Below, piece by piece: positions 28,458 through 36,687 of a DNA stretch of 39,301 bases (its first letter is position 1; every line of letters begins with the position of its first letter). The stretch covers positions 1 to 39,301 of the forward strand of contig JAAUOZ010000033.1 in NCBI GenBank assembly GCA_012034655.1. The letters run 5' to 3'. The notes beneath the pieces were generated by a model. It did no database searches. It was not told the DNA's origin and saw only the letters and a list, made by a program, of their open reading frames with translations. Source of the DNA: Leptolyngbyaceae cyanobacterium CSU_1_3 (GTDB lineage Bacteria; Cyanobacteriota; Cyanobacteriia; Leptolyngbyales; Leptolyngbyaceae). The position numbers and the translations under genes are program-made.

Positions 28458-29402
28458 ATGCCAACTGATTATGTCTTGTTTGTACACGGGGTAAAAAATC
28501 GCCAGCGATCGGGCTTTGAGGATACTGCTAAGAAGATGTTCGATCGCATCAAATCTTCGGTTAATGACAATTCCAGAACTCTGAAGCCAGTTTTCTTTTT
28601 TTGGGGCGATTTGAACCAGAAACCGCAGGCAGAGTTGATCAACGGATTTAAGGCTTCCTCTAAGTGGTCGGATTTTTGGTTTCAAGATTTTCGTACCCAA
28701 CAGATCGTCGAATTTGTGGGCGATGCCGCCCTTTACCTGAGTCGCCATGTTGGCTCGCAGGTGGTTCGACGCTTTAAAGAGGAAGCGATCGGCGTGCTTA
28801 AAGGAGCAAAACCGGGCGATCGGCTACATCTCGTTACCCATAGCTGGGGAACGGTGATTTTGTTTGACATTTTGTTTGCAGCCCGATGGGAAGATCCTCG
28901 GTTAGAGCAAGCTGAGTCTACTAAAGATATTCGCCAGGGGGTACGCGAAATTCGTACTGCTTTGTTTGGGTTGCAGCCAAGTCCAGAAGTGGGAATTCCG
29001 ATCGCCAGCGTTCATACAATGGGTTCGCCAATTTCGCTGTTTAGCTTACTGGCCATTAGTGGACAGGGTAGCCAAGGCAGCACCCATGACCTATCACCCG
29101 AATTGACCACCCTACTACAACGTCTTTATAGCCTCAAGCAAAAACCGCTACCGTGGCGCAATTTTGCTCATGCAGGCGACCCGATCGCCTATCCTCTCGA
29201 AGGCGTGATGCCATTTTTACTCAGAGGCAATGAAACGTTTGTAGACACTCAAGATGTGATCACCGACAAAGGGAATGCCTTTAACAAAGCCTTTCAGCAA
29301 AAGATGATTCCGCTATTGTGGGGGGGCGATGCTCACAACAGCTATTGGACGAGTAACCTGGTTACTCAAGCGATCAGTGAGGTGATTCGCTCTACCTCAT
29401 AA
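28458..29402 (+). CDS. Alpha/beta-hydrolase-fold protein of unknown substrate
   Basis: 314 aa. It opens with a strand and oxyanion-type motif, DYVLFVHGVKNR, and has a nucleophile elbow HLVTHSWGTVILFDIL (Ser about residue 130), as in lipase-like or acyl-hydrolase proteins. A possible catalytic acid sits in the FAHAGDPIAYPLEG segment and a His in GGDAHNSYW near the C-terminus. There is no signal peptide, so it is probably cytosolic. ATG 28458 has AGGAG eight bases upstream. It is not in an obvious operon: 130 bp separate it from the methyltransferase gene. I cannot assign a substrate. Confidence 0.75.
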   Translation: MPTDYVLFVHGVKNRQRSGFEDTAKKMFDRIKSSVNDNSRTLKPVFFFWGDLNQKPQAELINGFKASSKWSDFWFQDFRTQQIVEFVGDAALYLSRHVGSQVVRRFKEEAIGVLKGAKPGDRLHLVTHSWGTVILFDILFAARWEDPRLEQAESTKDIRQGVREIRTALFGLQPSPEVGIPIASVHTMGSPISLFSLLAISGQGSQGSTHDLSPELTTLLQRLYSLKQKPLPWRNFAHAGDPIAYPLEGVMPFLLRGNETFVDTQDVITDKGNAFNKAFQQKMIPLLWGGDAHNSYWTSNLVTQAISEVIRSTS

Positions 29403-29537
29403 ACTACACCTCGCGATCGGGAATTAAATTCTAAGGATCAATCCCCATCTACTCGATTCATGCGGTGACCTGAGAAGGAGGGGCGACCTAGATTTGTTAA
29501 TATATCTTCATAAACATATCGATCGCCCTCCGTGATT

Positions 29538-30188
29538 ATGCCGCTCAACCCGACTCAGCGCACCAAACTAGACGACACCGACGACACGCTGTTTTACGAC
29601 GTGCCTCGCTTTGTCACCCATGTCGATGAAGGTTTCATCCAGCAGTTAACCGAGTTATATCGAGAACGGCTGAAGCCTAATATGCGCCTTTTTGACATGA
29701 TGAGCAGTTGGGTGTCTCATCTGCCCGACGAGATGGAATTTGCCCATGTTGAAGGTCATGGTTTGAATAGCGAAGAATTGGCTCGCAACCCGCGCCTCAG
29801 CCATTTCTTCGTGCAAAACCTCAATCAAAATCCTAAGTTGCCCCTAGACGATCGTACCTTTGATGCTGTGGTGAATACTGTCTCGGTGCAATATTTACAG
29901 TATCCGGAGGGAATTTTTTCTGAGATTCATCGCATTCTCAAGCCAGGAGGAATTGCGATCTTCAGTTTCTCTAATCGGATGTTTTATCAGAAAGCGATCG
30001 CCGCCTGGCGAGATGGTTCTGAGGGCAAGCGGGTCGAGCTTGTTAAAGGCTATTTCAATGCTGTGCCAGGGTTTACCACACCGGAGGTGATTGAGCGCCA
30101 GTCTGGGATGCCTATTATTTTGCAAAAGTTAGGAATGCCGGGAGGCGATCCATTTTATGCGGTGATTGCCTATCGGGTTGAGGAATAG
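29538..30188 (+). CDS. SAM-dependent methyltransferase-like protein (type 11)
   Basis: About 216 aa from ATG 29538; a GTG two codons earlier is possible. It has the class I methyltransferase layout: a first strand MRLFDMMSSWVSHLP, an acidic-loop region EFAHVEGHGLN, the DRTFDAVVNTVSVQYLQYP strand (motif II-like) and ILKPGGIAIFSFSNRMF (motif III). The usual GxGxG of motif I is absent and replaced by DMMSSWVSH. I recall this same replacement in plant and cyanobacterial homologues, so it appears to be a family trait and not damage. Substrate unknown. Neighbours give no hint. Frame intact. Confidence 0.78.
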   Translation: MPLNPTQRTKLDDTDDTLFYDVPRFVTHVDEGFIQQLTELYRERLKPNMRLFDMMSSWVSHLPDEMEFAHVEGHGLNSEELARNPRLSHFFVQNLNQNPKLPLDDRTFDAVVNTVSVQYLQYPEGIFSEIHRILKPGGIAIFSFSNRMFYQKAIAAWRDGSEGKRVELVKGYFNAVPGFTTPEVIERQSGMPIILQKLGMPGGDPFYAVIAYRVEE

Positions 30189-31100
30189 GTCTCAGCGTTG
30201 CTGAATAGAAAGCTGAGGTACGAGCTTCTGAAAAAACATACCTCAAATAACGCTGGTACAAAAGTCAACCTTAATTTTTAATCTTCATCAAACACTTACC
30301 ATATAGGACAATATTTTCTTAATTTCTTCATGTGATAATCGATACTAATTCGTTTAAATGACGCTTTACCATTAAGGTGGGCGCTGTTGAGAAGAGGTAG
30401 AGCATCTATCTGAAGATAGGAGAATTGTCCGATCGACTCGCTCTTAAGTCATAGAAAAGTAGAGCTAAGTTTCTCTGGCTCTATATCCCCCGACTTAGGC
30501 TGGCAATCTAAAGACTTAGGAAAGGGATAGAGCAAATTTTTCTACATTTTATTTTCCTTTCTCAGCCGATGCTTCAGGCGCAATTTACTTTAACTGATCG
30601 CCTATACGTAGAAATTGGCACGATCGTTAAGTTATCGATCGCACTCTCTCGGTTAGCACAGCACTATTTAGGCTAAAAGGGACAAACTAAACATAAAGTT
30701 TTGATAAACCTGCTAAAACTCAGATTGACTTGATCTGGTACATTCCCTTAGATTTCCAAGTGAGATTCAGATATTAATTAGCCATTAACGCTACTTCTTT
30801 GAAACTCGATTTGCCACAGCACTAAGTGAATTTGCTAAAGGGCTGTGCTTCTTTTCTAAAGACTCTTTTTTTCAGTCTAGGTAAGTGTTTCAGATTTTTT
30901 GGTCTGCAAAACTTGCCTCTAGTATCTATGCTTTTCTAACTCATAGAGCTTTCTTTTGTAGCTTGCTTTACATGTAAATTTACAAGCTATTCAGTCCAGT
31001 CGATTTTGGCATTTGAGCCACTATCCAATTGAGTTTGGTTCTACAGTCCGTTAATAAGTAGTGGGGTGAATTAAGGCACACCAGATATCAGGTAAATCAC
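30189..31100. other. Long AT-rich intergenic region ahead of the exopolysaccharide cluster
   Basis: About 0.9 kb with no credible gene on either strand. It contains two weak hairpins: CTATC-TGAA-GATAG (30406-30419), and GCTCTAT...ATAGAGC (about 30478-30533) with two GACTTAGG words between. It also has many A/T runs and a CTTTACATGTAAATTTACAAG stretch (30964-30983). It probably holds the promoter of the downstream polysaccharide genes. I found no recognisable riboswitch core. Confidence 0.5.
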
Positions 31101-31204
31101 ACCAGAGTCCAGGTTTTGGCTCCGCTCAACCCTCCTCTAGGGGAGATTTTGAGCCTTGAGCGCAGTTGAAATGCGTCTGATCAATCATGTTGCCTTCCTA
31201 CTTA
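31101..31204. repeat. 104-bp dispersed repeat, copy 4, abutting a gene start
   Basis: Gap-free copy of 17341-17444, about 85 % identical by eye. Its right end lies only 20 bases before the likely ATG of the WecG-like gene (31225). A TTG inside the repeat (31156) is in frame with that gene, which lengthens the open frame by 23 codons that do not belong to the family. Confidence 0.85.
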
Positions 31205-31224
31205 GAACTTTTTTGAGTGTTGTG

Positions 31225-32028
31225 ATGAGACCAGTCGATTTATTGAATATAAGCGTCGATCGCCTGACCCTATTTGAACTGCTCGGCAGACTTCGTTTTG
31301 GAGGAATTGTCTTCACTCCAAACGTTGACCACCTGATTAAGTTGCAGAAAGATCAAGACTTTTATCAGGCCTATCAGATAGCAGATTATCGAGTTTGTGA
31401 CAGCCAAATTTTACTCTATGCAGCCCAGTTTTTAGGAGTACCTATTCCTGAAAAAATTTCAGGTTCAGATTTGTTTCCTGCCTTTTATCAATATTATAAA
31501 AATGACTCAACTATCAAGATATTTCTATTAGGAGCTAAGGCAGGTGTTGCTGAACAAGCAAAAAGAAAAATTAACTTAAAAATGGGCCGTCCGATCGTTG
31601 TAGACACCTATGCTCCTTCTTTCGGGTTTGAAAATAATTTAGAAGAATGTCAGAAAATCGTTTGCCTGATTCAAAAGTCAGGAGCGACCGTTCTGGCGAT
31701 CGGGGTGGGCGCTCCTAAACAAGAAAAATGGATTGCTCAATACAAAGATCAGCTAGAAACCATCAAAATATTTTTGGCGATCGGAGCAACCATTGACTTT
31801 GAGGCAGGTCAGGTGGGGCGATCGCCCCGGTGGATGAGTGAAGTTGGGCTGGAATGGCTCTACCGAATTTGCTGCGAACCCAAACGTCTCTGGAAACGAT
31901 ATATCGTCGATGATTTACCTTTTTTTTGGTTAATTCTCAAGCAGTGGAGCAAACTTTATCGCAACCCCTGGGCAGCCAAAACATCTTGTAAAATACATTC
32001 CAAACGATCGTTGATCAGAAATGTTTAA
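31225..32028 (+). CDS. WecG/TagA/CpsF-family glycosyltransferase
   Basis: 267 aa from ATG 31225 (MRPVDLLNISVDRLT). Members transfer a sugar such as ManNAc or ManNAcA to a lipid-linked acceptor early in polysaccharide assembly, at the inner face of the cytoplasmic membrane. Family motifs seen: FTPNVDHLIKLQKD, the ADYRVCDSQILLYAA segment, which keeps the key Asp although the usual DG is DS, FLLGAKAGVAEQA, GVGAPKQEKWI, and FDFEAG-like TIDFEAGQVGRSP. The C-terminal basic helical tail (LKQWSKLYRNPW) fits membrane association. The open frame extends upstream into a dispersed repeat; I exclude that part. It is the first gene of a four-gene polysaccharide set. Confidence 0.87.
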   Translation: MRPVDLLNISVDRLTLFELLGRLRFGGIVFTPNVDHLIKLQKDQDFYQAYQIADYRVCDSQILLYAAQFLGVPIPEKISGSDLFPAFYQYYKNDSTIKIFLLGAKAGVAEQAKRKINLKMGRPIVVDTYAPSFGFENNLEECQKIVCLIQKSGATVLAIGVGAPKQEKWIAQYKDQLETIKIFLAIGATIDFEAGQVGRSPRWMSEVGLEWLYRICCEPKRLWKRYIVDDLPFFWLILKQWSKLYRNPWAAKTSCKIHSKRSLIRNV

Positions 32029-32318
32029 TCTTTGGAGAAATAACTTCTCAAGCGTTTCCTTACTCTTTAGTTTCGAGGTATCAAGCCCTCAAATCAAGCG
32101 AATTAAATACACTGATTGAAGAGTATTGAAGAGTGTAATCGACTGCACAATGTTTCTTGTTTCCTTTACGGTATTCTAGAAAGCTAATAGAAATTATCAT
32201 TGCCTCGAACTGTAGTTTTGGCTTGTAAAAGTGATCTAATGTTGGGCTAGTCTATTGCAAAAGCGATCGATGATCAATCAATTTACCCGATCAATTCACT
32301 TATAGGTAAGCAATTCGT

Positions 32319-34484
32319 ATGGAAACTAAAGGATATTCTGAAGAGTTTGATCTTCAGAAATATTGGCTAGTTTTGAGACGGCGCTGGCTTGTCGTATCAG
32401 GAGTTTTCGCAAGTGCCGTTGTGCTGTCAACCCTCGCCGCTTCGACCCAGCGGCCGACCTATCAAGCAAGTGGGAAATTGTTGTTTCAATCAAGTCGATC
32501 GACCTCGCTCACGGGCGTAGGCGAAAGAATCGGCGAATTGGAGTCTCTCAAGCGGGAGGGCAATCCTCTAGATACGCAGGCAGAGGTCGTCAAGTCGTTG
32601 CCCATTCTGCAAGAAGTGATCACCTCGCTAAATTTGAAGGATCAGCAAGGCAACCCCCTCAACCCAGAATTGCTGACTATCAAAGTTGATCCGATCGTGG
32701 GCACTGATGTTCTCAAGGTTTCCTATCACTCCGAGAATGCACAAATGTCGGCGGAAGTCGTAAATCGGGTGATGAATGCGTTTATCGCCAACAACCTTCA
32801 GACCAACCGCGCCGAAGCCATCTCAGCCGGTAAATTTGTCGAAAACCAGATTCCCCGGGCCGAAGCCGACCTAGAACAAGCGGCCGAAGCGTTACGCCAG
32901 TTTAGAACTCAAAACCAAATCGTTGATCTAGGCGAAGAGCTAGAGTCAGCCGTGACAACGATCGCCACGCTGCAAGATCAGACCAACCAAGCCAAAACTC
33001 AGCTAGCAGATGTGGGCGCTCAGGTGGTAGAACTGCGGCGGCAGGTGGGGTTGAGTGCTGATCAGGCGGTAGATATTACCGCTCTGAGCCAGGTTCCGGG
33101 TGTGCAGGAGGCGCTGGGCGAGTTGCAGAAAGTGCAGAGCAAGCTGGCCACCGAGCGAACAAGGTTTACCGCCAAAACACCTCAAATTAAAAATTTGCTC
33201 GATCAAGAAGCGGCGCTGACTCGTCTGTTGCAGCAGCGAGTCACCGAGTCTTTGGGAACGGACGTGCAGGTTGCGCCCGGTGCGCTCCAGATTGGCACGA
33301 TTCGCCAGCAGCTAGCCACAAGTTTTGTTCAGCTTCAGGTGCAACGGCTTGGTCTAGAACAAAAGCTGCGATCGCTCTCTGATCTTCAGACAGGCTATCG
33401 CCAACGGGCCGCTATTTTGCCAACGCTAGAGAAGCGCGAAGGCGACTTTTTACGGCGATTGAGTGTGGCCCAAAAAACTTATGAAAATCTATCTACTCGC
33501 CTGCAAGAAACTCGGATTGCCGAAAACCAGAAAGTTAGCAATGCGCGAATTATTCAATCGGCGCTGGTTCCCAATCAGCCAACAGGCTCGGTGCGGCGGC
33601 TCTATTTGGCGGGAGGTGCTTTTGCAGGGCTGCTTTTAGGAATCGCGGCAGCGTTCTTGGTCGATTTAATCGATCGTTCCGTCAAAACCGTTAAAGAAGC
33701 ACAAACGCTATTTGGCTACACATTGCTGGGTTTAGTTCCGAAGTATGATGCTAGCGGTTCACCAACTTTAGAAAATGTGTCTCCACGGGTGATCGCTACG
33801 ACCACCCCCCGATCGATGATTCATGAGGCCTACCAAATGCTGCTGGCAAATTTGAAATTTACCAGCTTAGACAAAAAAGTGCGGACGATCGTGATTACCA
33901 GTTCCGTCCCGCGAGAGGGTAAATCTGAAGTGACGGCAAATCTGGCGGCGACTATTGCCCAGGCAGGCAAGCGCGTTCTGTTGGTAGATGCCGACATGCG
34001 CTACCCCGGCCAACATCATCTCTGGGGATTGGTGAATACGATCGGCTTAAGTAATGTGGTGGTCGATCAGGGCGAATTTTCTAGAGCGGTGCAGTTGGTT
34101 ACGCCGAACCTGTCCGTTTTGACGGCTGGGGTGATGCCGCCCAACCCCCTTGCGCTGCTCGATTCTGAGAGTATGACGGCTTTGGTCGAGCTACTGCGAA
34201 AACAATATGACTACGTAATTTTCGACACGCCTCCCCTAGCGGGAACGGCCGACGCGGCCGTGTTAGGCAAACTAGCAGATGGATTGTTGCTAGTGGTTCA
34301 TCCTGGAGTTGCAGATTCTTCAAGCGTGACGGCTGCCAAGCAAATGCTAGCTCGATCGGAACCCAACATTCTTGGATTGGTCGCCAATGGAGTCAACGTC
34401 AAGCAAGAACCCGACAGCTACTTCTACTACAGTAGCTCCCGTGAGCAAATTACTGAGAAAGCAAGTCCTGTGAAACTGCTTTAA
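32319..34484 (+). CDS. Polysaccharide copolymerase / BY-kinase (Wzc-like)
   Basis: 721 aa. Inner-membrane protein that controls chain length and export of capsule or exopolysaccharide. Order: TM1 about 23-42, periplasmic Wzz domain with long coiled coil (about 160-410), PxxP-like VPNQPTG and TM2 about 427-449, then a cytoplasmic bacterial tyrosine-kinase domain. Kinase motifs: Walker A SSVPREGKSEVTAN (528-541), Walker A' VLLVDADMRYPG (553-564), Walker B YVIFDTPPLAG (632-642). The C-terminus has only a small tyrosine cluster (SYFYY, Y701, Y703, Y704), fewer than in E. coli Wzc. The long coiled coil is typical of cyanobacterial members. It follows the WecG-like gene after 290 bp that hold no gene. 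Confidence 0.92.
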   Translation: METKGYSEEFDLQKYWLVLRRRWLVVSGVFASAVVLSTLAASTQRPTYQASGKLLFQSSRSTSLTGVGERIGELESLKREGNPLDTQAEVVKSLPILQEVITSLNLKDQQGNPLNPELLTIKVDPIVGTDVLKVSYHSENAQMSAEVVNRVMNAFIANNLQTNRAEAISAGKFVENQIPRAEADLEQAAEALRQFRTQNQIVDLGEELESAVTTIATLQDQTNQAKTQLADVGAQVVELRRQVGLSADQAVDITALSQVPGVQEALGELQKVQSKLATERTRFTAKTPQIKNLLDQEAALTRLLQQRVTESLGTDVQVAPGALQIGTIRQQLATSFVQLQVQRLGLEQKLRSLSDLQTGYRQRAAILPTLEKREGDFLRRLSVAQKTYENLSTRLQETRIAENQKVSNARIIQSALVPNQPTGSVRRLYLAGGAFAGLLLGIAAAFLVDLIDRSVKTVKEAQTLFGYTLLGLVPKYDASGSPTLENVSPRVIATTTPRSMIHEAYQMLLANLKFTSLDKKVRTIVITSSVPREGKSEVTANLAATIAQAGKRVLLVDADMRYPGQHHLWGLVNTIGLSNVVVDQGEFSRAVQLVTPNLSVLTAGVMPPNPLALLDSESMTALVELLRKQYDYVIFDTPPLAGTADAAVLGKLADGLLLVVHPGVADSSSVTAAKQMLARSEPNILGLVANGVNVKQEPDSYFYYSSSREQITEKASPVKLL

Positions 34485-34653
34485 ACTTGTCAACTCTCTT
34501 ACGCTGTGGTTTCTGAGTTATTTCTAGGGTGCGATCGTTGCCTCTGTTTTTGGGCAGACCAGGCTCGCCCCATCCCTTTCCTGACCCGATCGTTCTTCCT
34601 AAGTGAACCCATGCCACCCATTTTTTGACCTTCATTCTCTTTGCAAGCCACCC

Positions 34654-35262
34654 ATGCAAACCAACATCAGCAATTCTAAATTGACCCTAGCAGACGACTC
34701 AAACGCGCCATTGAGTCTCTGGCAACACCTCAAAGAAGACTGGATCGCCCACGGGCAAGACTGGACGAAACCTGGATTTCGAGCGGTAGCGGTACATCGA
34801 TTTGGTGTGTGGCGGATGGGCATTGGCTCTAAGATTCTTCGTGCTCCGTTTAGCATCTTGTATCGAATGCTATTTCGTAAAGTTCGCAATACCTACGGGA
34901 TCGAGCTGCCCTACTCGGTGCAACTCGGTCGGCGAGTGGTGGTTGAGCACCAGAGTGGAATTGTGATTCACGGCAACTGCACGATCGGAGACGATAGCAT
35001 TATTCGTCAAGGGGTCACGTTGGGAAACCGCTATATGGAGCGCCTGATGGATGCACCTACGCTAGGCAAACGGGTCAATATTGGCGCGGGAGCCAAGATT
35101 TTTGGCAATGTGACGATCGGCGATGGCGCTAGCATTGGCGCAAATGCAGTTGTGTTGTGCGATGTGCCACCCGGAGCGACTGCGGTGGGCATCCCTGCCA
35201 AAATTATTTTCCCTAAAGAAAATAATTGTTACACGCAATACACTGAAATTGAGTATCCGTAA
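34654..35262 (+). CDS. Hexapeptide-repeat acetyltransferase (serine acetyltransferase-like)
   Basis: 202 aa from ATG 34654; an upstream GTG (34603) is in frame but would add an unlikely Pro/Cys-rich start. It resembles CysE-type enzymes: an N-terminal helical part (LKEDWIAHG, FRAVAVHRFGVWR), then a left-handed beta helix with hexapeptide units (VVVEHQSGIVIHGNCTIGDD, VNIGAGAKIFGNVTIGDGAS) and the family end GIPAKII. H in VEHQSG and the GVTLGN segment match active-site positions. Placement between a Wzc-like protein and a GT2 enzyme suggests it acetylates a sugar of the exopolysaccharide, not serine. That is inference from context. Confidence 0.85.
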   Translation: MQTNISNSKLTLADDSNAPLSLWQHLKEDWIAHGQDWTKPGFRAVAVHRFGVWRMGIGSKILRAPFSILYRMLFRKVRNTYGIELPYSVQLGRRVVVEHQSGIVIHGNCTIGDDSIIRQGVTLGNRYMERLMDAPTLGKRVNIGAGAKIFGNVTIGDGASIGANAVVLCDVPPGATAVGIPAKIIFPKENNCYTQYTEIEYP

Positions 35263-35318
35263 TTATACTAAAGCTGGCACTGGGTTGGAAATCAGGGAAT
35301 TGATAGTAGGTAATCGAG

Positions 35319-36575
35319 ATGGTGAGCCAACTTTGGGGGTTTTGGGTAGGTGCAATGCTACTCATCGGTGCGTCAGGGGTGCTGATTTTGAGCGTTGTTC
35401 TGTTTGCTGAATGCTTGGCTGCCCTCTTCTCAAAAATCCCTTTGCCATCGCTCCTTCAAGACTGGAGTCACACTCGCGTCACGGTGCTGGTTCCGGCTCA
35501 CAATGAAGAAATTTGTATCTACCCAACGCTGGTGCAGCTAGGGGCTAACCTGAAGCCTCAAGATCAACTGGTTGTGGTTGCAGATAACTGCACCGATGCC
35601 ACCGTAGATATTGCTCGATCGCTGGGGGCAACAGTGATTGAGCGTCACGATTTGACCCAAATTGGCAAAGGCTATGCCCTAGACTTTGGCTTGCACTATG
35701 TAGCCGATGATCCACCGGATGTGGTTGTGTTTGTAGATGCAGATTCTCAGGTGCAAGCCAACACGATTCAAAAACTAACCCAGTGTGCGATCGTCACGGG
35801 TCGCCCCATCCAAGCGACGTATCTGATGTCCAAGCCGCTTTGCTCGACCCCCAAAGATTCTGTTTCGGCGTTTGCCTTTAAGGTCAAAAATTTGGTGCGT
35901 CCGAGTGGTTTGGCGCAATTGGGGTTGCCCTGTCTGTTGACTGGCACGGGCATGGCGTTTCCGTGGTCGGTGATTCGATCGGTCAACCTGGCAAGCGGGG
36001 ATCTCGTCGAAGATATGAAGCTGAGCTTAGATCTAGCCGTCACAGGGCATCCGCCCTTGTTGTGTCAGGATGCGATCGTGATCGGGCAGTTGCCTCAGCA
36101 CAAGCAGGCAGCCGAAAGCCAGAGAACGCGCTGGGAGCATGGGCATCTCCAGACGATTTTGACCCATGTTCCTAGAATGATTGGCGTAGCATTGCAAAAG
36201 CAGCAGTGGAAGCCGTTGGTGCTGGCGTTAGATTTATGTATTCCTCCGCTTTCGCTATTTGTTGTGATCTGGGCAGGGCTTACGATCGCGTCGCTCTTTG
36301 CCAGCATTTTGGGCGCGTCTTGGGGAGCGATGACCGTGTTGACGATCGCAGGTCTATTTTTGCTGAGTGCCATGCTGCTGGCTTGGGCAAAATTTGGGCG
36401 CGCCGATCTGCTCTTAGCAGAACTGTTAACGATTCCGTTCTATATTCTTTGGAAAATTCCGCTTTATCTCAAGTTTTTGGTGAAGCCTCAGAGCAAATGG
36501 GTGAAAACAGAACGGGATGCCATCAGTTTGCCAAAACCGCCATCTGTTCGCGAAGTGGCGAGCATAGATGACTAG
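35319..36575 (+). CDS. Membrane glycosyltransferase, family 2
   Basis: 418 aa. One N-terminal TM (about 7-37), a cytosolic GT-A domain and three C-terminal TM helices (about 293-385), as in processive or polyprenyl-dependent GT2 enzymes. Motifs: LVPAHNEE (57-64), VVADNCTDAT (86-95), the metal-binding FVDADSQ (138-144), catalytic ED in GDLVEDMKLSLD (227-238), and QRTRWEHGH (268-276), the Q/RxxRW motif of the processive group. Cytoplasmic-membrane enzyme adding sugar to the growing polysaccharide. AGGTAATCGAG before the ATG gives a plausible ribosome site. It starts 56 bp after the acetyltransferase, so the two are probably co-transcribed. Confidence 0.9.
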   Translation: MVSQLWGFWVGAMLLIGASGVLILSVVLFAECLAALFSKIPLPSLLQDWSHTRVTVLVPAHNEEICIYPTLVQLGANLKPQDQLVVVADNCTDATVDIARSLGATVIERHDLTQIGKGYALDFGLHYVADDPPDVVVFVDADSQVQANTIQKLTQCAIVTGRPIQATYLMSKPLCSTPKDSVSAFAFKVKNLVRPSGLAQLGLPCLLTGTGMAFPWSVIRSVNLASGDLVEDMKLSLDLAVTGHPPLLCQDAIVIGQLPQHKQAAESQRTRWEHGHLQTILTHVPRMIGVALQKQQWKPLVLALDLCIPPLSLFVVIWAGLTIASLFASILGASWGAMTVLTIAGLFLLSAMLLAWAKFGRADLLLAELLTIPFYILWKIPLYLKFLVKPQSKWVKTERDAISLPKPPSVREVASIDD

Positions 36576-36594
36576 ATTCTGCCTCAAAAGCCAG

Positions 36595-36634
36595 CAAAGA
36601 ACTAGGTGGGCAAAGAACTAGGTGGGCAAAGAAT
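36595..36634 (+). repeat. Short tandem repeat, 2.5 copies of a 16-bp unit
   Basis: GCAAAGAACTAGGTGG occurs at 36595-36610 and 36611-36626, followed by GCAAAGAA. It lies in the 112-bp gap between the GT2 gene and the secreted hydrolase gene. Confidence 0.85.
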
Positions 36635-36687
36635 TTGTGCGCGTTCTAGAATCAATCAATTGAACTGTGTCATAGAGGAAGGTCACG

